Source: Sphingomonas sp. BK580
GTDB taxonomy: Bacteria; Pseudomonadota; Alphaproteobacteria; Sphingomonadales; Sphingomonadaceae
NCBI RefSeq assembly: GCF_014194975.1
Contig: NZ_JACIAY010000010.1
Location: 62,001-126,000 of the forward strand
Length of the DNA: 64,000 bases
Direction: 5' to 3'
Made by a program: the position numbers and the translations under genes. How positions within the stretch are numbered: the stretch's first letter is position 1; every line of letters starts with the position of its first letter. The notes beneath the pieces were generated by a model, which did not search any database, was not told the DNA's origin, and saw nothing but the letters and a program-made list of their open reading frames with translations. This document shows positions 56,600-64,000 of the stretch, piece after piece.

Positions 56600-57823
56600 A
56601 TGAACGATAATCTCACCGCCGAGCGCGCCACCTTCGTGACCCATCTGGAGTGTTCGCTGACCGGCGAGCGCTACGCGGCGGACCAGCTCCACAACCTCTC
56701 GCGCGCCGGGCGGCCGCTGCTGGTCCGCTACGACCTCGACGCGGTCCGCGCCGAATTGCCGCGGGAGACGCTGGCGGCGCGCGACACCGACCTGTGGCGC
56801 TGGCGCGAGCTGCTACCGGTGCGCCGCACCGACAACGTCGTCAGCCTGGGCGAGATCGAGACGCCGCTGGTCCCGATCGCGCGGAGCGGCGGCGCGAACG
56901 TCTGGGTCAAGGACGAGGGCCGCCTGCCGACCGGCAGCTTCAAGGCGCGCGGGCTGGTGATGGCGGTGGCGATGGCGAAGGAGCTCGGCGTCACGCGGAT
57001 CGCGATGCCGACCAACGGCAACGCCGGGGCCGCGCTGGCGGCCTATGCGTCGCGCGTCGGCCTCGAGACGATCGTCTTCTGCCCCGAGGACACGCCCGAG
57101 GTGAACGTGCGCGAGATCGCGGCGCAGGGCGCGCGCGTGTGGCGCGTCAACGGGCTGATCGACGATTGCGGCGCGATCGTCGGCAAGGGGGCGGCGGAGG
57201 GGCGCTGGTTCGATTTCTCGACGCTCAAGGAGCCCTATCGGATCGAGGGCAAGAAGACGATGGGGCTGGAGCTGGCGGCGCAGCTCGGCTGGCGGCTGCC
57301 CCGGGCGATCTTCTACCCGACCGGCGGCGGCACCGGGCTGATCGGCATGTGGAAGGCGTTCGACGAGCTCGAGCGGCTCGGCTGGATCGGCAGCGAGCGC
57401 CCGCGCATGTACGCGGTGCAGGCGTCGGGCTGCGCGCCGATCGTCCGCGCCTTCGAGGCGGGCGAGGAACATGCCGAGCGCTGGGAAGACGCGCACACCG
57501 TCGCCGCGGGCATCCGCGTGCCGCGCGCGGTGGGCGACTTCCTCATCCTGCGCGCGGTGCGCGAGAGCGGCGGCAAGGCGCTGGCGGTGGGCGACCCCGC
57601 GATCCTGGCGGCGGTGGACGCCTGCGCGCGGCAGGACGGTCTGCTGCTCTGCCCCGAGGGCGGGGCGACGCTCGCGGCCTACCACCAGGCGCTGCGCGAC
57701 GGCGAGGTCGACGAGGACGAGGAGGTGGTGCTGTTCAACTGCGCGACCGGGCTGAAATACCCGCTGCCGCCGGCCGAGCAGCGGCTCGACCGCCACGGCG
57801 CGATCGACTTCGATCGGCTGTGA
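56600..57823 (+). CDS. thrC: Threonine synthase
   Basis: The 407-residue PLP enzyme converts phosphohomoserine to threonine. An N-terminal zinc-finger-like part is reduced to Leu-Glu-Cys-Ser-Leu-Thr-Gly-Glu. The PLP Lys lies in Pro-Thr-Gly-Ser-Phe-Lys-Ala-Arg-Gly (about 116), and Pro-Thr-Asn-Gly-Asn-Ala-Gly and Pro-Thr-Gly-Gly-Gly-Thr-Gly bind cofactor. This is the plant-type (type I) layout. A related diaminobutyrate or cysteate enzyme is possible but less likely. thrB is 6 kb away. Confidence 0.9.
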   Translation: MNDNLTAERATFVTHLECSLTGERYAADQLHNLSRAGRPLLVRYDLDAVRAELPRETLAARDTDLWRWRELLPVRRTDNVVSLGEIETPLVPIARSGGANVWVKDEGRLPTGSFKARGLVMAVAMAKELGVTRIAMPTNGNAGAALAAYASRVGLETIVFCPEDTPEVNVREIAAQGARVWRVNGLIDDCGAIVGKGAAEGRWFDFSTLKEPYRIEGKKTMGLELAAQLGWRLPRAIFYPTGGGTGLIGMWKAFDELERLGWIGSERPRMYAVQASGCAPIVRAFEAGEEHAERWEDAHTVAAGIRVPRAVGDFLILRAVRESGGKALAVGDPAILAAVDACARQDGLLLCPEGGATLAAYHQALRDGEVDEDEEVVLFNCATGLKYPLPPAEQRLDRHGAIDFDRL

Positions 57824-57834
57824 GCGCCTGAACC

Positions 57835-58575
57835 TCAGGCCTCCGCGTCGAGCGCCGCGGCGAGCCACGTCGGCCGCAGCGCGTCGCCGAGCGCCTCGAC
57901 GCGGCGCAGCGCCACCATCAGCCCCAGCTCGGGGTAGAGCGCGCGCGCCTTGGCCTCGTCCGGCGCGAGCGGCGCCACCACCAGCCGGCGGTTGACCTTG
58001 CTGCGGTGGTGCATCCGCGCGGTATTCTCCTGGCCGACGTAGCAGCCCTTGGCGAAGCTCACCCCGCCCAGCTCGCGCGCGTTGGCCTCCAGCCACAGGG
58101 TCTCGCCGTCGCCCAGCTCGGCGCGGCCCTCGGGTACGCCGAGCGCCAGACGATGCGCGCGCCACGGCGCCGACGCGTCCCCGTCGCCGGGCGGCGCGAG
58201 CCAGCGCCAGCCCAGCGCGGCGAGCCGCGGGTCGGGCACCGCATCGGCGTCCGTGGGCCGCTCCGGCGACCAGTGCACCGCGCGCCCGTCCTCCGGCGCG
58301 ATCGTGATCGCACGGCGCAGCCGGTACATCGTCAGCCGCCGCGCCAGCGCGTCGCGCGCGTCGCGCTCGACGTCGAGCAGCACGTCGGTGCCATCCGCCC
58401 AGACGAGGAAGTCGAACAGGGCCTTGCCCTGCGGCGACAGCAGCCCCGCCCAGCACGGCAGCGCGCCCGCCATGTCGTTGGTGACGAGCCCCTGGAGGAA
58501 GCCGCGCGGGTCGTCCCCGGAGAGCCGCAGCAGCGCGCGGTCGGCGAGCGTGGTGGCCGGTCTGGTATCGGTCAT
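57835..58575 (-). CDS. ygfZ: Folate-binding iron-sulfur assembly protein YgfZ
   Basis: This 246-residue protein of the GcvT-like fold aids repair or assembly of some Fe-S enzymes. The family motif Lys-Gly-Cys-Tyr-Val-Gly-Gln-Glu is present near residue 180. The N-terminal Arg-Ala-Leu-Leu-Arg-Leu-Ser-Gly-Asp-Asp and Phe-Leu-Gln-Gly-Leu-Val-Thr-Asn-Asp are typical. ATG 58575 is chosen; the long upstream frame is a shadow of the dihydroorotase gene. It is divergent from pyrC. Confidence 0.93.
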   Translation of the reverse strand: MTDTRPATTLADRALLRLSGDDPRGFLQGLVTNDMAGALPCWAGLLSPQGKALFDFLVWADGTDVLLDVERDARDALARRLTMYRLRRAITIAPEDGRAVHWSPERPTDADAVPDPRLAALGWRWLAPPGDGDASAPWRAHRLALGVPEGRAELGDGETLWLEANARELGGVSFAKGCYVGQENTARMHHRSKVNRRLVVAPLAPDEAKARALYPELGLMVALRRVEALGDALRPTWLAAALDAEA

Positions 58576-58629
58576 GTCGGCAAGGTAGGGAGGCGCCACA
58601 CACGGTGAAAGACCCGGAAAGGACGGACC

Positions 58630-59964
58630 ATGGCGAGCTACGATCTCCTGCTGAGCGGCGGCACCGTCCATACCCCGGGCGGCCCGGTGCGGGCCGACGT
58701 GGGCGTGAGCGACGGCCGCATCGTCGCGATCGGCGCGAGCGGCGATGCGGGGCGGCGGATCGACTGCACCGGGCTCGACATCCTGCCGGGCGTGATCGAC
58801 ACCCAGGTGCATTTCCGCGAGCCCGGGCTGGAGCATAAGGAGGATCTCGCGAGCGGCAGCGAGGCCGCGGTGCGCGGCGGCGTGGTCGCGGTGTTCGAGA
58901 TGCCCAACACCAAGCCCAACACCGACTCGGCCGATGCGATCGCCGACAAGCTGGCGCGCGCGCAGGGGCGGATGTGGTGCGACCACGCCTTCTACGTCGG
59001 CGCCACCAACCACAACGCGCGCGAGCTGGCCGAGCTGGAGCGGCTGCCCGGCACCGCGGGCGTGAAGATCTTCATGGGCGCCTCCACCGGCGACCTGCTG
59101 GTGAGCGAGGACTCGCGCCTCGCCGAGGTGCTGGCGCACGGCGTCCGCCGCGTCGCGATCCACGCCGAGGACGAGGACCGCATGAACGCGCGCGCCGGCG
59201 AGCGCGTCGCGGGCGATCCCTCGTCGCACCCGGTGTGGCGCGACGACGAGAGCGCGATGCTGGCGACGACGCGGATCCTGCGGCTCGCGCGCGCGGCGCG
59301 GCGGCGCATCCACGTGCTCCACGTCACCACGCCGGCCGAGCTCGAGCTGCTCGGCCGCAACAAGGACATCGCCACGTGCGAGGTGACGCCGCAGCATCTC
59401 ACGCTCGCGGGCGAGGAGGCCTATCCGCGGCTCGGCACGCTGGCGCAGATGAACCCGCCGATCCGCTCGGGCGCGCACCGCGACGGGCTGTGGCACTGGC
59501 TCAACCAGGGTGTGCCCGACGTGATCGGCTCCGACCACGCGCCGCACACGCTGGAGGAGAAGGGCAAGGATTATCCCGCGAGCCCGAGCGGCATGCCCGG
59601 CGTCCAGACGCTGCTGCCGCTGCTGCTCGACCATGCCGCCAACGGCCGCCTGTCGCTCCAGCGCGTGATCGAGCTGACCAGCGCGGGCGCGCAGCGCATC
59701 TTCGGGCTGGTCGGCAAGGGACGGATCGCGCGCGGCTATGACGCCGACTTCACCGTGGTGGACCTGCGCAAGCGCTGGACGATCGAGGACCGCTGGCTGG
59801 CGTCGCGCGCGGGCTGGTCGCCGTTCACGGGCATGGCGCTGACCGGCAAGCCGATCGGCACGATCATCCGCGGCGAGGTGGCGATGTGGGAGGACGAGCT
59901 CGGCGCCGGACCGCTGGGTCAGCCGCTGCGCTTCGAGGCGACGCAGTTCCCCGGCGGGCGGTAA
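58630..59964 (+). CDS. pyrC: Dihydroorotase, class I
   Basis: The 444-residue amidohydrolase closes carbamoyl aspartate to dihydroorotate in pyrimidine synthesis. Zinc ligands appear in Asp-Thr-Gln-Val-His-Phe-Arg-Glu-Pro-Gly (about 57-66), Ile-His-Ala-Glu-Asp and His-Val-Leu-His-Val-Thr. The catalytic Asp is in Gly-Ser-Asp-His-Ala-Pro-His. Val-Lys-Ile-Phe-Met-Gly supplies the bridging Lys position. The length suits an active class I enzyme, not the short pseudo-DHOase. ATG 58630 follows AAAGGACGG. Confidence 0.93.
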   Translation: MASYDLLLSGGTVHTPGGPVRADVGVSDGRIVAIGASGDAGRRIDCTGLDILPGVIDTQVHFREPGLEHKEDLASGSEAAVRGGVVAVFEMPNTKPNTDSADAIADKLARAQGRMWCDHAFYVGATNHNARELAELERLPGTAGVKIFMGASTGDLLVSEDSRLAEVLAHGVRRVAIHAEDEDRMNARAGERVAGDPSSHPVWRDDESAMLATTRILRLARAARRRIHVLHVTTPAELELLGRNKDIATCEVTPQHLTLAGEEAYPRLGTLAQMNPPIRSGAHRDGLWHWLNQGVPDVIGSDHAPHTLEEKGKDYPASPSGMPGVQTLLPLLLDHAANGRLSLQRVIELTSAGAQRIFGLVGKGRIARGYDADFTVVDLRKRWTIEDRWLASRAGWSPFTGMALTGKPIGTIIRGEVAMWEDELGAGPLGQPLRFEATQFPGGR

Positions 59965-60311
59965 CGAAGGCGTGGCGAGGTGACCGCGGCGGTCGAGCCG
60001 CCTCGCCTTAACGATCCGTCGGCGCGTCCCGCTCGACGTCGGCAGACCGGGGCGGGGCGAACGCCGGCGTTGCTCTGCCGATCATCTTCGCTCCCGCGTT
60101 CGACCGGGCTGGCGGCGATCGTCGCCTCCGTGGCGCCGGCGGGCCTCCACCCGGACGGCGGGTCGAACGGGAGGATCGGGGCTCCCCTCCGGAACAGGCG
60201 GCAAAGAGGAACCCCGTCGAGGAGCCACCGACCGCAGCGAGCGGCGCGATAACGGCCTCGGCAGGTCGCACCCGGGTGCCGCGGGAGGCAAGGGACAGGC
60301 GGTTCAGCCGC
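59965..60311. other. 347-base gap without a convincing gene
   Basis: Both neighbours converge here. Short frames on both strands have no family features. I see weak inverted repeats but no clear member of the dispersed families. Confidence 0.4.
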
Positions 60312-61061
60312 TCAGAACGGCAGCCATTTGGCGGTCTCGCTGAACTTCATGTAGCCGACGTTGACGCCGGCGCGCCACCCGACGCCGAGGCGCACCGGGA
60401 TCAGCACGACGTTGCCGCTGCGCAGGTAGGTCGCCGCGAAGCCGCCGACGAAGTACAGCCGGCCCTCGGCGCCGGGGAAGCGCTTGAACAGGTCGTGCGT
60501 GTCGTAGAGGTTGTAGACCAGCACGAAGACCTTGTTGGCGTCGCCGCCGACGTCGAAGCCGACCGACGGCCCGGTCCAGTAGACCGGGCGCTGCCCTTCG
60601 ACCTTGTGCGTCATGATCCCGGAGCCGTAGCGCAGCCCGACGACGAACGCGCCCGACGCCTCGCGCCCGGCGATATAGGCGTTGGGTTCGCCCTGGTCCT
60701 TGAGGATCTTCTCGATGATCTGCGCGAAGCCCTCGGCGCCCTTGCCGAACACGCCCTCACCCGCGGCGATCAGGTCGTCGCGCTTGTAGGTCTCCGCCGC
60801 GTTGGTGGTGGCGTTGGCGCGCGCGTCGCCCTGCGGCGTCGGCACCTCGGCGGGCGGCAGCGGCTCGTCGTCGCGCTGGTTCGGCGCGGGGCTCGTCTGC
60901 GGCGCGCGCGGTGTGCGTACCGCGGGCTGGCCGCCGACGTCCTGGTCGATCGCGGCATTGGGATCGATCGTGCGCACCTGCGCGCCCACCGCCGCTGGTC
61001 CGCTGAGCGCGAGCGCTGCCACCATCATCGCGCCCCGCGCGCCGCGCCATATCGTTCGCAT
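60312..61061 (-). CDS. DUF1134 domain periplasmic protein (EipA-like)
   Basis: The 249-residue protein has a signal peptide (about 1-27, Ala-Leu-Ala-Leu-Ser-Gly then Val-Gly-Ala-Gln) and a Pro-rich linker. The DUF1134 domain (about 95-245) contains Lys-Ile-Leu-Lys-Asp-Gln-Gly-Glu-Pro-Asn-Ala-Tyr-Ile and Gly-Pro-Ser-Val-Gly-Phe-Asp-Val-Gly-Gly. In Brucella the DUF1134 protein EipA supports envelope integrity. ATG 61061 is chosen; residues upstream in the long frame are unconserved. It is divergent from tRNA-Ser. Confidence 0.87.
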   Translation of the reverse strand: MRTIWRGARGAMMVAALALSGPAAVGAQVRTIDPNAAIDQDVGGQPAVRTPRAPQTSPAPNQRDDEPLPPAEVPTPQGDARANATTNAAETYKRDDLIAAGEGVFGKGAEGFAQIIEKILKDQGEPNAYIAGREASGAFVVGLRYGSGIMTHKVEGQRPVYWTGPSVGFDVGGDANKVFVLVYNLYDTHDLFKRFPGAEGRLYFVGGFAATYLRSGNVVLIPVRLGVGWRAGVNVGYMKFSETAKWLPF

Positions 61062-61220
61062 CGTCACTGTCCCCACACCGGTGTCGCAGCATAGCGGTAG
61101 CGGTGCTGTCGGGGCAATGAACGCCGCGACGACCCGACTCCGTGACGCGCCGCACCGAATCGCCGCGAGCCCATTGATCACGCCGACGACGCTCGCTATA
61201 GCCGCGCCTCACGCCGGCCC

Positions 61221-61310
61221 GGAGACGTGGGTGAGTGGCTGAAACCAACGCTTTGCTAAAGCGTCATACGGGAAACCGTATCGAGGGTTCGAATCCCTCC
61301 GTCTCCGCCA
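61221..61310 (+). tRNA. tRNA-Ser (anticodon GCU)
   Basis: The sequence folds as a class II tRNA. The acceptor stem is GGAGACG/CGTCTCC, the D-loop region TGGGTGAGTGGCTGAAACC, and the anticodon stem ACGCT/AGCGT with loop TTGCTAA. A variable arm TACGGGAAACCGTA and the T arm GAGGGTTCGAATCCCTC complete it. The encoded 3' end is GCCA. The anticodon GCT reads serine AGC/AGU codons. Confidence 0.97.
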
Positions 61311-62078
61311 AGGCTGCCGTCGAAATTGGCAGAAAAGCTGGCGTTTTTGCTGAGGCCGTCGCTTCGTTCCCACGATTATTCCCACACTTCGATGCGGATA
61401 CGGGCGATCAGCGATGAACCGCTACGAACGCTGAACTGAGAGGCCAAGCCTCCGATGTCGCAAGCCCTGCGTGTGCAGCATGGACGCTTTGTATCCCATC
61501 TCATCCACGTGCTTCGGTGATAGCTTCATCAATGACGCGCTACGCGCTTCACTGACAAAGCTGTCAAAAGGCTACCCCCGAAGGTGGGGACGTGGTGAGG
61601 CGAAAGCCGCCGTCGCTTAAAGCGGTTCCATCCTGATGTAGTCGCGCCCCCCGAGTGCAATCTGAGAGTACCCGTCCCACACGGGTTAGGGGTGCCGTCT
61701 ACGAAGGTGATCTGCGGCCATCGAGCTCGGCCCAAATCACGCCGGTACGCCGGTGCCCCGCGCAACGACCGCGAAAGCTGCCCGGCTGTTTCGGTCCGCG
61801 GTTCGGCCTGAGTGACCGTGTGTGGACGCCCCTTCGGATGCAAGAGGGTGTTGAAGAGATTTTAGCGCGGGTTCAGGTGCTTCCGTGTGTCCGGCCTGTC
61901 GATGCAGCCTTCATCACGGCTGCTGGCCTGAATGGAGATCGCGGATCGGGTCCAGATCGCTTTTGCGCGCTCAGGGCGCCTGGTCATTTCACTGGTTTTC
62001 CCGACCCCGTCTTCTGACCGTTGCGCCATTCCTCTCTGCTGACCTTCTCTGCGTACCTGACGCCTCAAGCCTTGCCGG
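61311..62078. other. 768-base low-GC region after tRNA-Ser, no intact gene
   Basis: Base composition changes immediately after the tRNA from very GC-rich to clearly more AT-containing. Short frames on both strands look non-coding. Near 61381 a TTCCCACAC segment follows CCCACGATTATTCCC, similar to integrase-gene remnants often left at tRNA attachment sites. Several small stems (TGACA/TGTCA near 61554, CCCCCGAAGGTGGGG near 61575, CCGCGAAAGC) occur just downstream of the IS110 transposase. Confidence 0.45.
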
Positions 62079-63101
62079 TTACGCCGCGGCCGGAGCTCTG
62101 TAGGTGCCGCCGTGCGCCATCAGCGCCCAGACGATCCGTGCCATCTTATTCGCGAACGCGACGGTGACCAGCATGCGCGGCTTGCGCGCGAGCATGCCTG
62201 CCAACCACGCGCTGGCCGTCTCGGGCTCGCGCGCCGCGACCTTTGTTGCCGAGCTTGCCCCCAGGATCAGCAGGCGCCGCAAGCTGCGCTCGCCCATCCT
62301 GGTCGTGCGCCCAAGCCGTTCCTTGCCGCCGCTCGAGTGCTGTCGAGGAACGAGACCGAGCCAGGCGGCGAAGTCGCGCCCGCGACGAAAAGTGCTGGCG
62401 GCCGGCGCCAGCGCCACCAGCGCGGTCGCTGTCACGGGGCCGACACCGGGGATCGTCATCAGCCGCTTCGCGACCGCGTCCGCCTTTGCCCGGCTAACGA
62501 TCTCACGGTCTAGAAGGGCGATCTGCTCCTGTAGCGCCTGTAAGCCCTGTGCCATGACGGCCAGTACTGGCCGCGCCACTGCCGGTACGTCGGACGCCGG
62601 GTCGGCGACGATCTCGACGAGCTTGCCGACGTGCCCGACACCCTGCCGAACGATGTAGCCGAACTCGTTGAGGTGCCCGCGCAGGGCATTGATCAGCTGG
62701 GTTCGCTGGCGCACGAGCAGGTCGCGCGTTCGGAACACAACCGCCGAAGCCTGCGCTTCAGCGCTCTTACCTTGAACAAACCGCATCGTCGGTCGCTGCG
62801 CGGCCTCGCAGATCGCCTCCGCGTCGGCCATGTCGTTCTTCTGCCGTTTGACGAACGGCTTCACGTACGCCGGCGGGATCAGCCTGGTGTCGTGCCCGAT
62901 CGCAGCGAGCTCACGCGCCCAGTAATGCGAACTCGCGCACGCCTCCATCGCGACGACGCACCGCGGCAAGGACGAGAAAAAGGGCAGTACCTGATTCCAC
63001 CGTAGCTTCTTGCGGAACACGACCCCGCCGCTCGCATCCGCACCGTCCACCTGAAAAACCGACTTCGCCAGATCGATGCCGACTGTGCTAACCTCACTCA
63101 C
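62079..63101 (-). CDS. IS110 family transposase (DEDD recombinase)
   Basis: This 340-residue transposase has an N-terminal RuvC-like DEDD domain: Gly-Ile-Asp-Leu-Ala-Lys (first Asp about 9), Ala-Met-Glu-Ala-Cys-Ala-Ser-Ser-His-Tyr-Trp, and Lys-Asn-Asp-Met-Ala-Asp-Ala-Glu. The Transposase_20 domain near 215-300 has Ile-Pro-Gly-Val-Gly-Pro-Val-Thr-Ala-Thr, Gly-Gly-Lys-Glu-Arg-Leu-Gly and the conserved Ser at about 284 in Gly-Ala-Ser-Ser-Ala. It appears full length. Codon use is less GC-biased than the housekeeping genes. IS110 enzymes work with a structured bridge RNA. Confidence 0.95.
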   Translation of the reverse strand: MSEVSTVGIDLAKSVFQVDGADASGGVVFRKKLRWNQVLPFFSSLPRCVVAMEACASSHYWARELAAIGHDTRLIPPAYVKPFVKRQKNDMADAEAICEAAQRPTMRFVQGKSAEAQASAVVFRTRDLLVRQRTQLINALRGHLNEFGYIVRQGVGHVGKLVEIVADPASDVPAVARPVLAVMAQGLQALQEQIALLDREIVSRAKADAVAKRLMTIPGVGPVTATALVALAPAASTFRRGRDFAAWLGLVPRQHSSGGKERLGRTTRMGERSLRRLLILGASSATKVAAREPETASAWLAGMLARKPRMLVTVAFANKMARIVWALMAHGGTYRAPAAA

Positions 63102-63168
63102 GGACGCCTCCTGCAGTGGTGTTTCAACACTTCCGCTTCTGGCACATCGATGCCGTCAGGGGGCGTCC
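62079..63168 (-). mobile_element. IS110-family insertion sequence (boundaries approximate)
   Basis: The core is the DEDD transposase gene on the minus strand. Upstream of its start an imperfect inverted repeat GGACGCCTCCTG (63102-63113) and CAGGGGGCGTCC (63157-63168), one mismatch, frames a 43-base loop. The element probably extends beyond the gene on one or both sides, as this family carries long non-coding ends and often no terminal inverted repeats. The exact ends cannot be set without a second copy or an empty site. Confidence 0.75.
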
Positions 63169-63433
63169 AACCCAACGCTATTGGGTCGCCACGAGCGGGA
63201 AAGGGGCCACGATTACACTTTCTCCGTCGCTTTCGAGTTGCTTAGAGGCGTGCCATGCGGATGAGCCGAATGCGGTCTATCGTCGAGGATGCTAGGGGCT
63301 GCAGAGGTGAATGCGGTGGCTCTGCCGCCAAGGTTCGATCATGGGGGGGGAGGTTCCCAGATGTGCGCATCGGCACGGATCGATGTGCCGGCGGTTCGCT
63401 TGCCAGGATGGCGGCAGCTCATCACAACGAGCC
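63102..63433. other. 332-base region upstream of the IS110 transposase
   Basis: It has no convincing gene. It begins with the inverted repeat described for the IS, then runs through moderately AT-containing sequence. It is one of two places where a bridge RNA could be encoded. Confidence 0.4.
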
Positions 63434-63883
63434 ATGGGCACGTACGCATGGCTTCACCCCGAACGTCACGATCTCTACCTGGCGGCGCGTGTCTTCGCAG
63501 GCGCGGGTTTCGACGGCGACTGGATCCAGTGGGCCGGGAACATCGTGCTGATCCACATCGAGCTCTATGACGATCCTCTTCAAGGTAGGGATTTCTGGCT
63601 GTTCGACGACGAGCTTATCCCGGCGAACGCGTGCGCCGAGGCATTGTGGGCGGTCGTAGAGTCCGACCCGTACAGCGTGCCCGAGCTGCTCGCCGCATCT
63701 CCGTCGGCTGCGACGGTCCGGGAAACCGCCGCCACTCTCGTTGCCACGATCGAGCGGAACGGGCGCGGTATCCCGGACAGCCTCTCGAACAGCTTAGCGG
63801 AGGCTGCCGCCACCAGGCGTTCTGAGAACAGCGTCCGCGCCTGGTGGTCGAACGTCGTACCGCTGCTCGCCAAGCGGGAGTAG
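63434..63883 (+). CDS. Hypothetical protein of the island, 149 residues
   Basis: The frame starts at ATG 63434 (Met-Gly-Thr-Tyr-Ala-Trp-Leu-His-Pro) and ends in Val-Val-Pro-Leu-Leu-Ala-Lys-Arg-Glu. It is acidic, with a middle segment Trp-Ile-Gln-Trp-Ala-Gly-Asn-Ile-Val-Leu-Ile-His-Ile-Glu-Leu-Tyr. Earlier in-frame starts exist but give low-complexity N-termini. There is no signal or membrane segment, and I recognise no family. The composition fits the acquired region after the tRNA. Confidence 0.55.
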   Translation: MGTYAWLHPERHDLYLAARVFAGAGFDGDWIQWAGNIVLIHIELYDDPLQGRDFWLFDDELIPANACAEALWAVVESDPYSVPELLAASPSAATVRETAATLVATIERNGRGIPDSLSNSLAEAAATRRSENSVRAWWSNVVPLLAKRE

Positions 63884-64000
63884 CACGGCCCCGTATCGAT
63901 GACGCCGCTTGTCTCGTCACCGGCCGGCGCTCCCGTTGCACGCTTAGCGACGAGGTGTGAGCGTCACCCATGCGCCGACGGGCTGCCCACCGCGCAAAGC

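Noticed and set aside
58630-59634. N-terminal extension of ygfZ reading through the dihydroorotase gene on the minus strand
   Set aside because: The extension is antisense to well-conserved dihydroorotase motifs, and ygfZ homologues begin at the ATG at 58575.

Overview
This 64 kb window is very GC-rich chromosomal DNA with dense, often overlapping genes. Gene content and protein style point to an alphaproteobacterium of the Sphingomonas group. Supporting signs are the rnhA-thrB-ispH order, an APH-type homoserine kinase, a DUF1134 (EipA-like) protein, hrcA-grpE, and a GTTC-N7-GTTC type SOS box. The assignment is an inference from the sequence; no 16S gene is present.

Layout. (1) 1-12.1 kb: the tail of an unknown gene; an unusual short leader ORF with a full-length Shine-Dalgarno sequence; a methyltransferase; a TonB-dependent siderophore receptor; class I fumarase; a large membrane GGDEF-EAL-PilZ protein; recQ; small proteins. 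(2) 12.2-22.4 kb: a flagellar cluster, all on the minus strand, read as fliK-fliL-fliM-fliN-fliO-fliP-fliQ-fliR-flhB-fliD-fliS. A good sigma-54 promoter lies just upstream of fliK. (3) 22.5-44.3 kb: housekeeping and envelope genes. These include a mannose-1-phosphate guanylyltransferase, a nucleoside transporter, a queuosine precursor transporter, argB, yggT-yggU-folD-marC, a GT-C-like membrane protein with GtrA and a methyltransferase, a glucokinase-like protein behind a LacI-type operator, yjbQ-csaA-GST (possibly FzlA), gpmA, RNase R and gamma-glutamyltransferase. (4) 44.4-61.1 kb: an S24 repressor-like gene divergent from two small genes across an SOS box; an ion transporter; a stand-alone mreB; rnhA-thrB-ispH; ruvB; hrcA-grpE; threonine synthase; ygfZ; dihydroorotase; and an EipA-like protein. 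(5) 61.2-64.0 kb: tRNA-Ser(GCU), followed by compositionally different, gene-poor DNA with an IS110-family element. This looks like the start of a tRNA-anchored island.

The most striking genome-scale feature is the abundance of dispersed intergenic palindromic elements in several families, found in more than fifteen intergenic gaps. One copy sits between fliQ and fliR, and a degenerate copy appears to be translated in frame inside RNase R. I saw no CRISPR array, prophage or complete secretion or defence system. The leads most worth following are the leader ORF at 447-674, the RNase R insertion, the SOS-box divergent locus, the LacI-type operator in front of a glucokinase paralogue with a degenerate phosphate motif, and possible bridge-RNA regions of the IS110 element.
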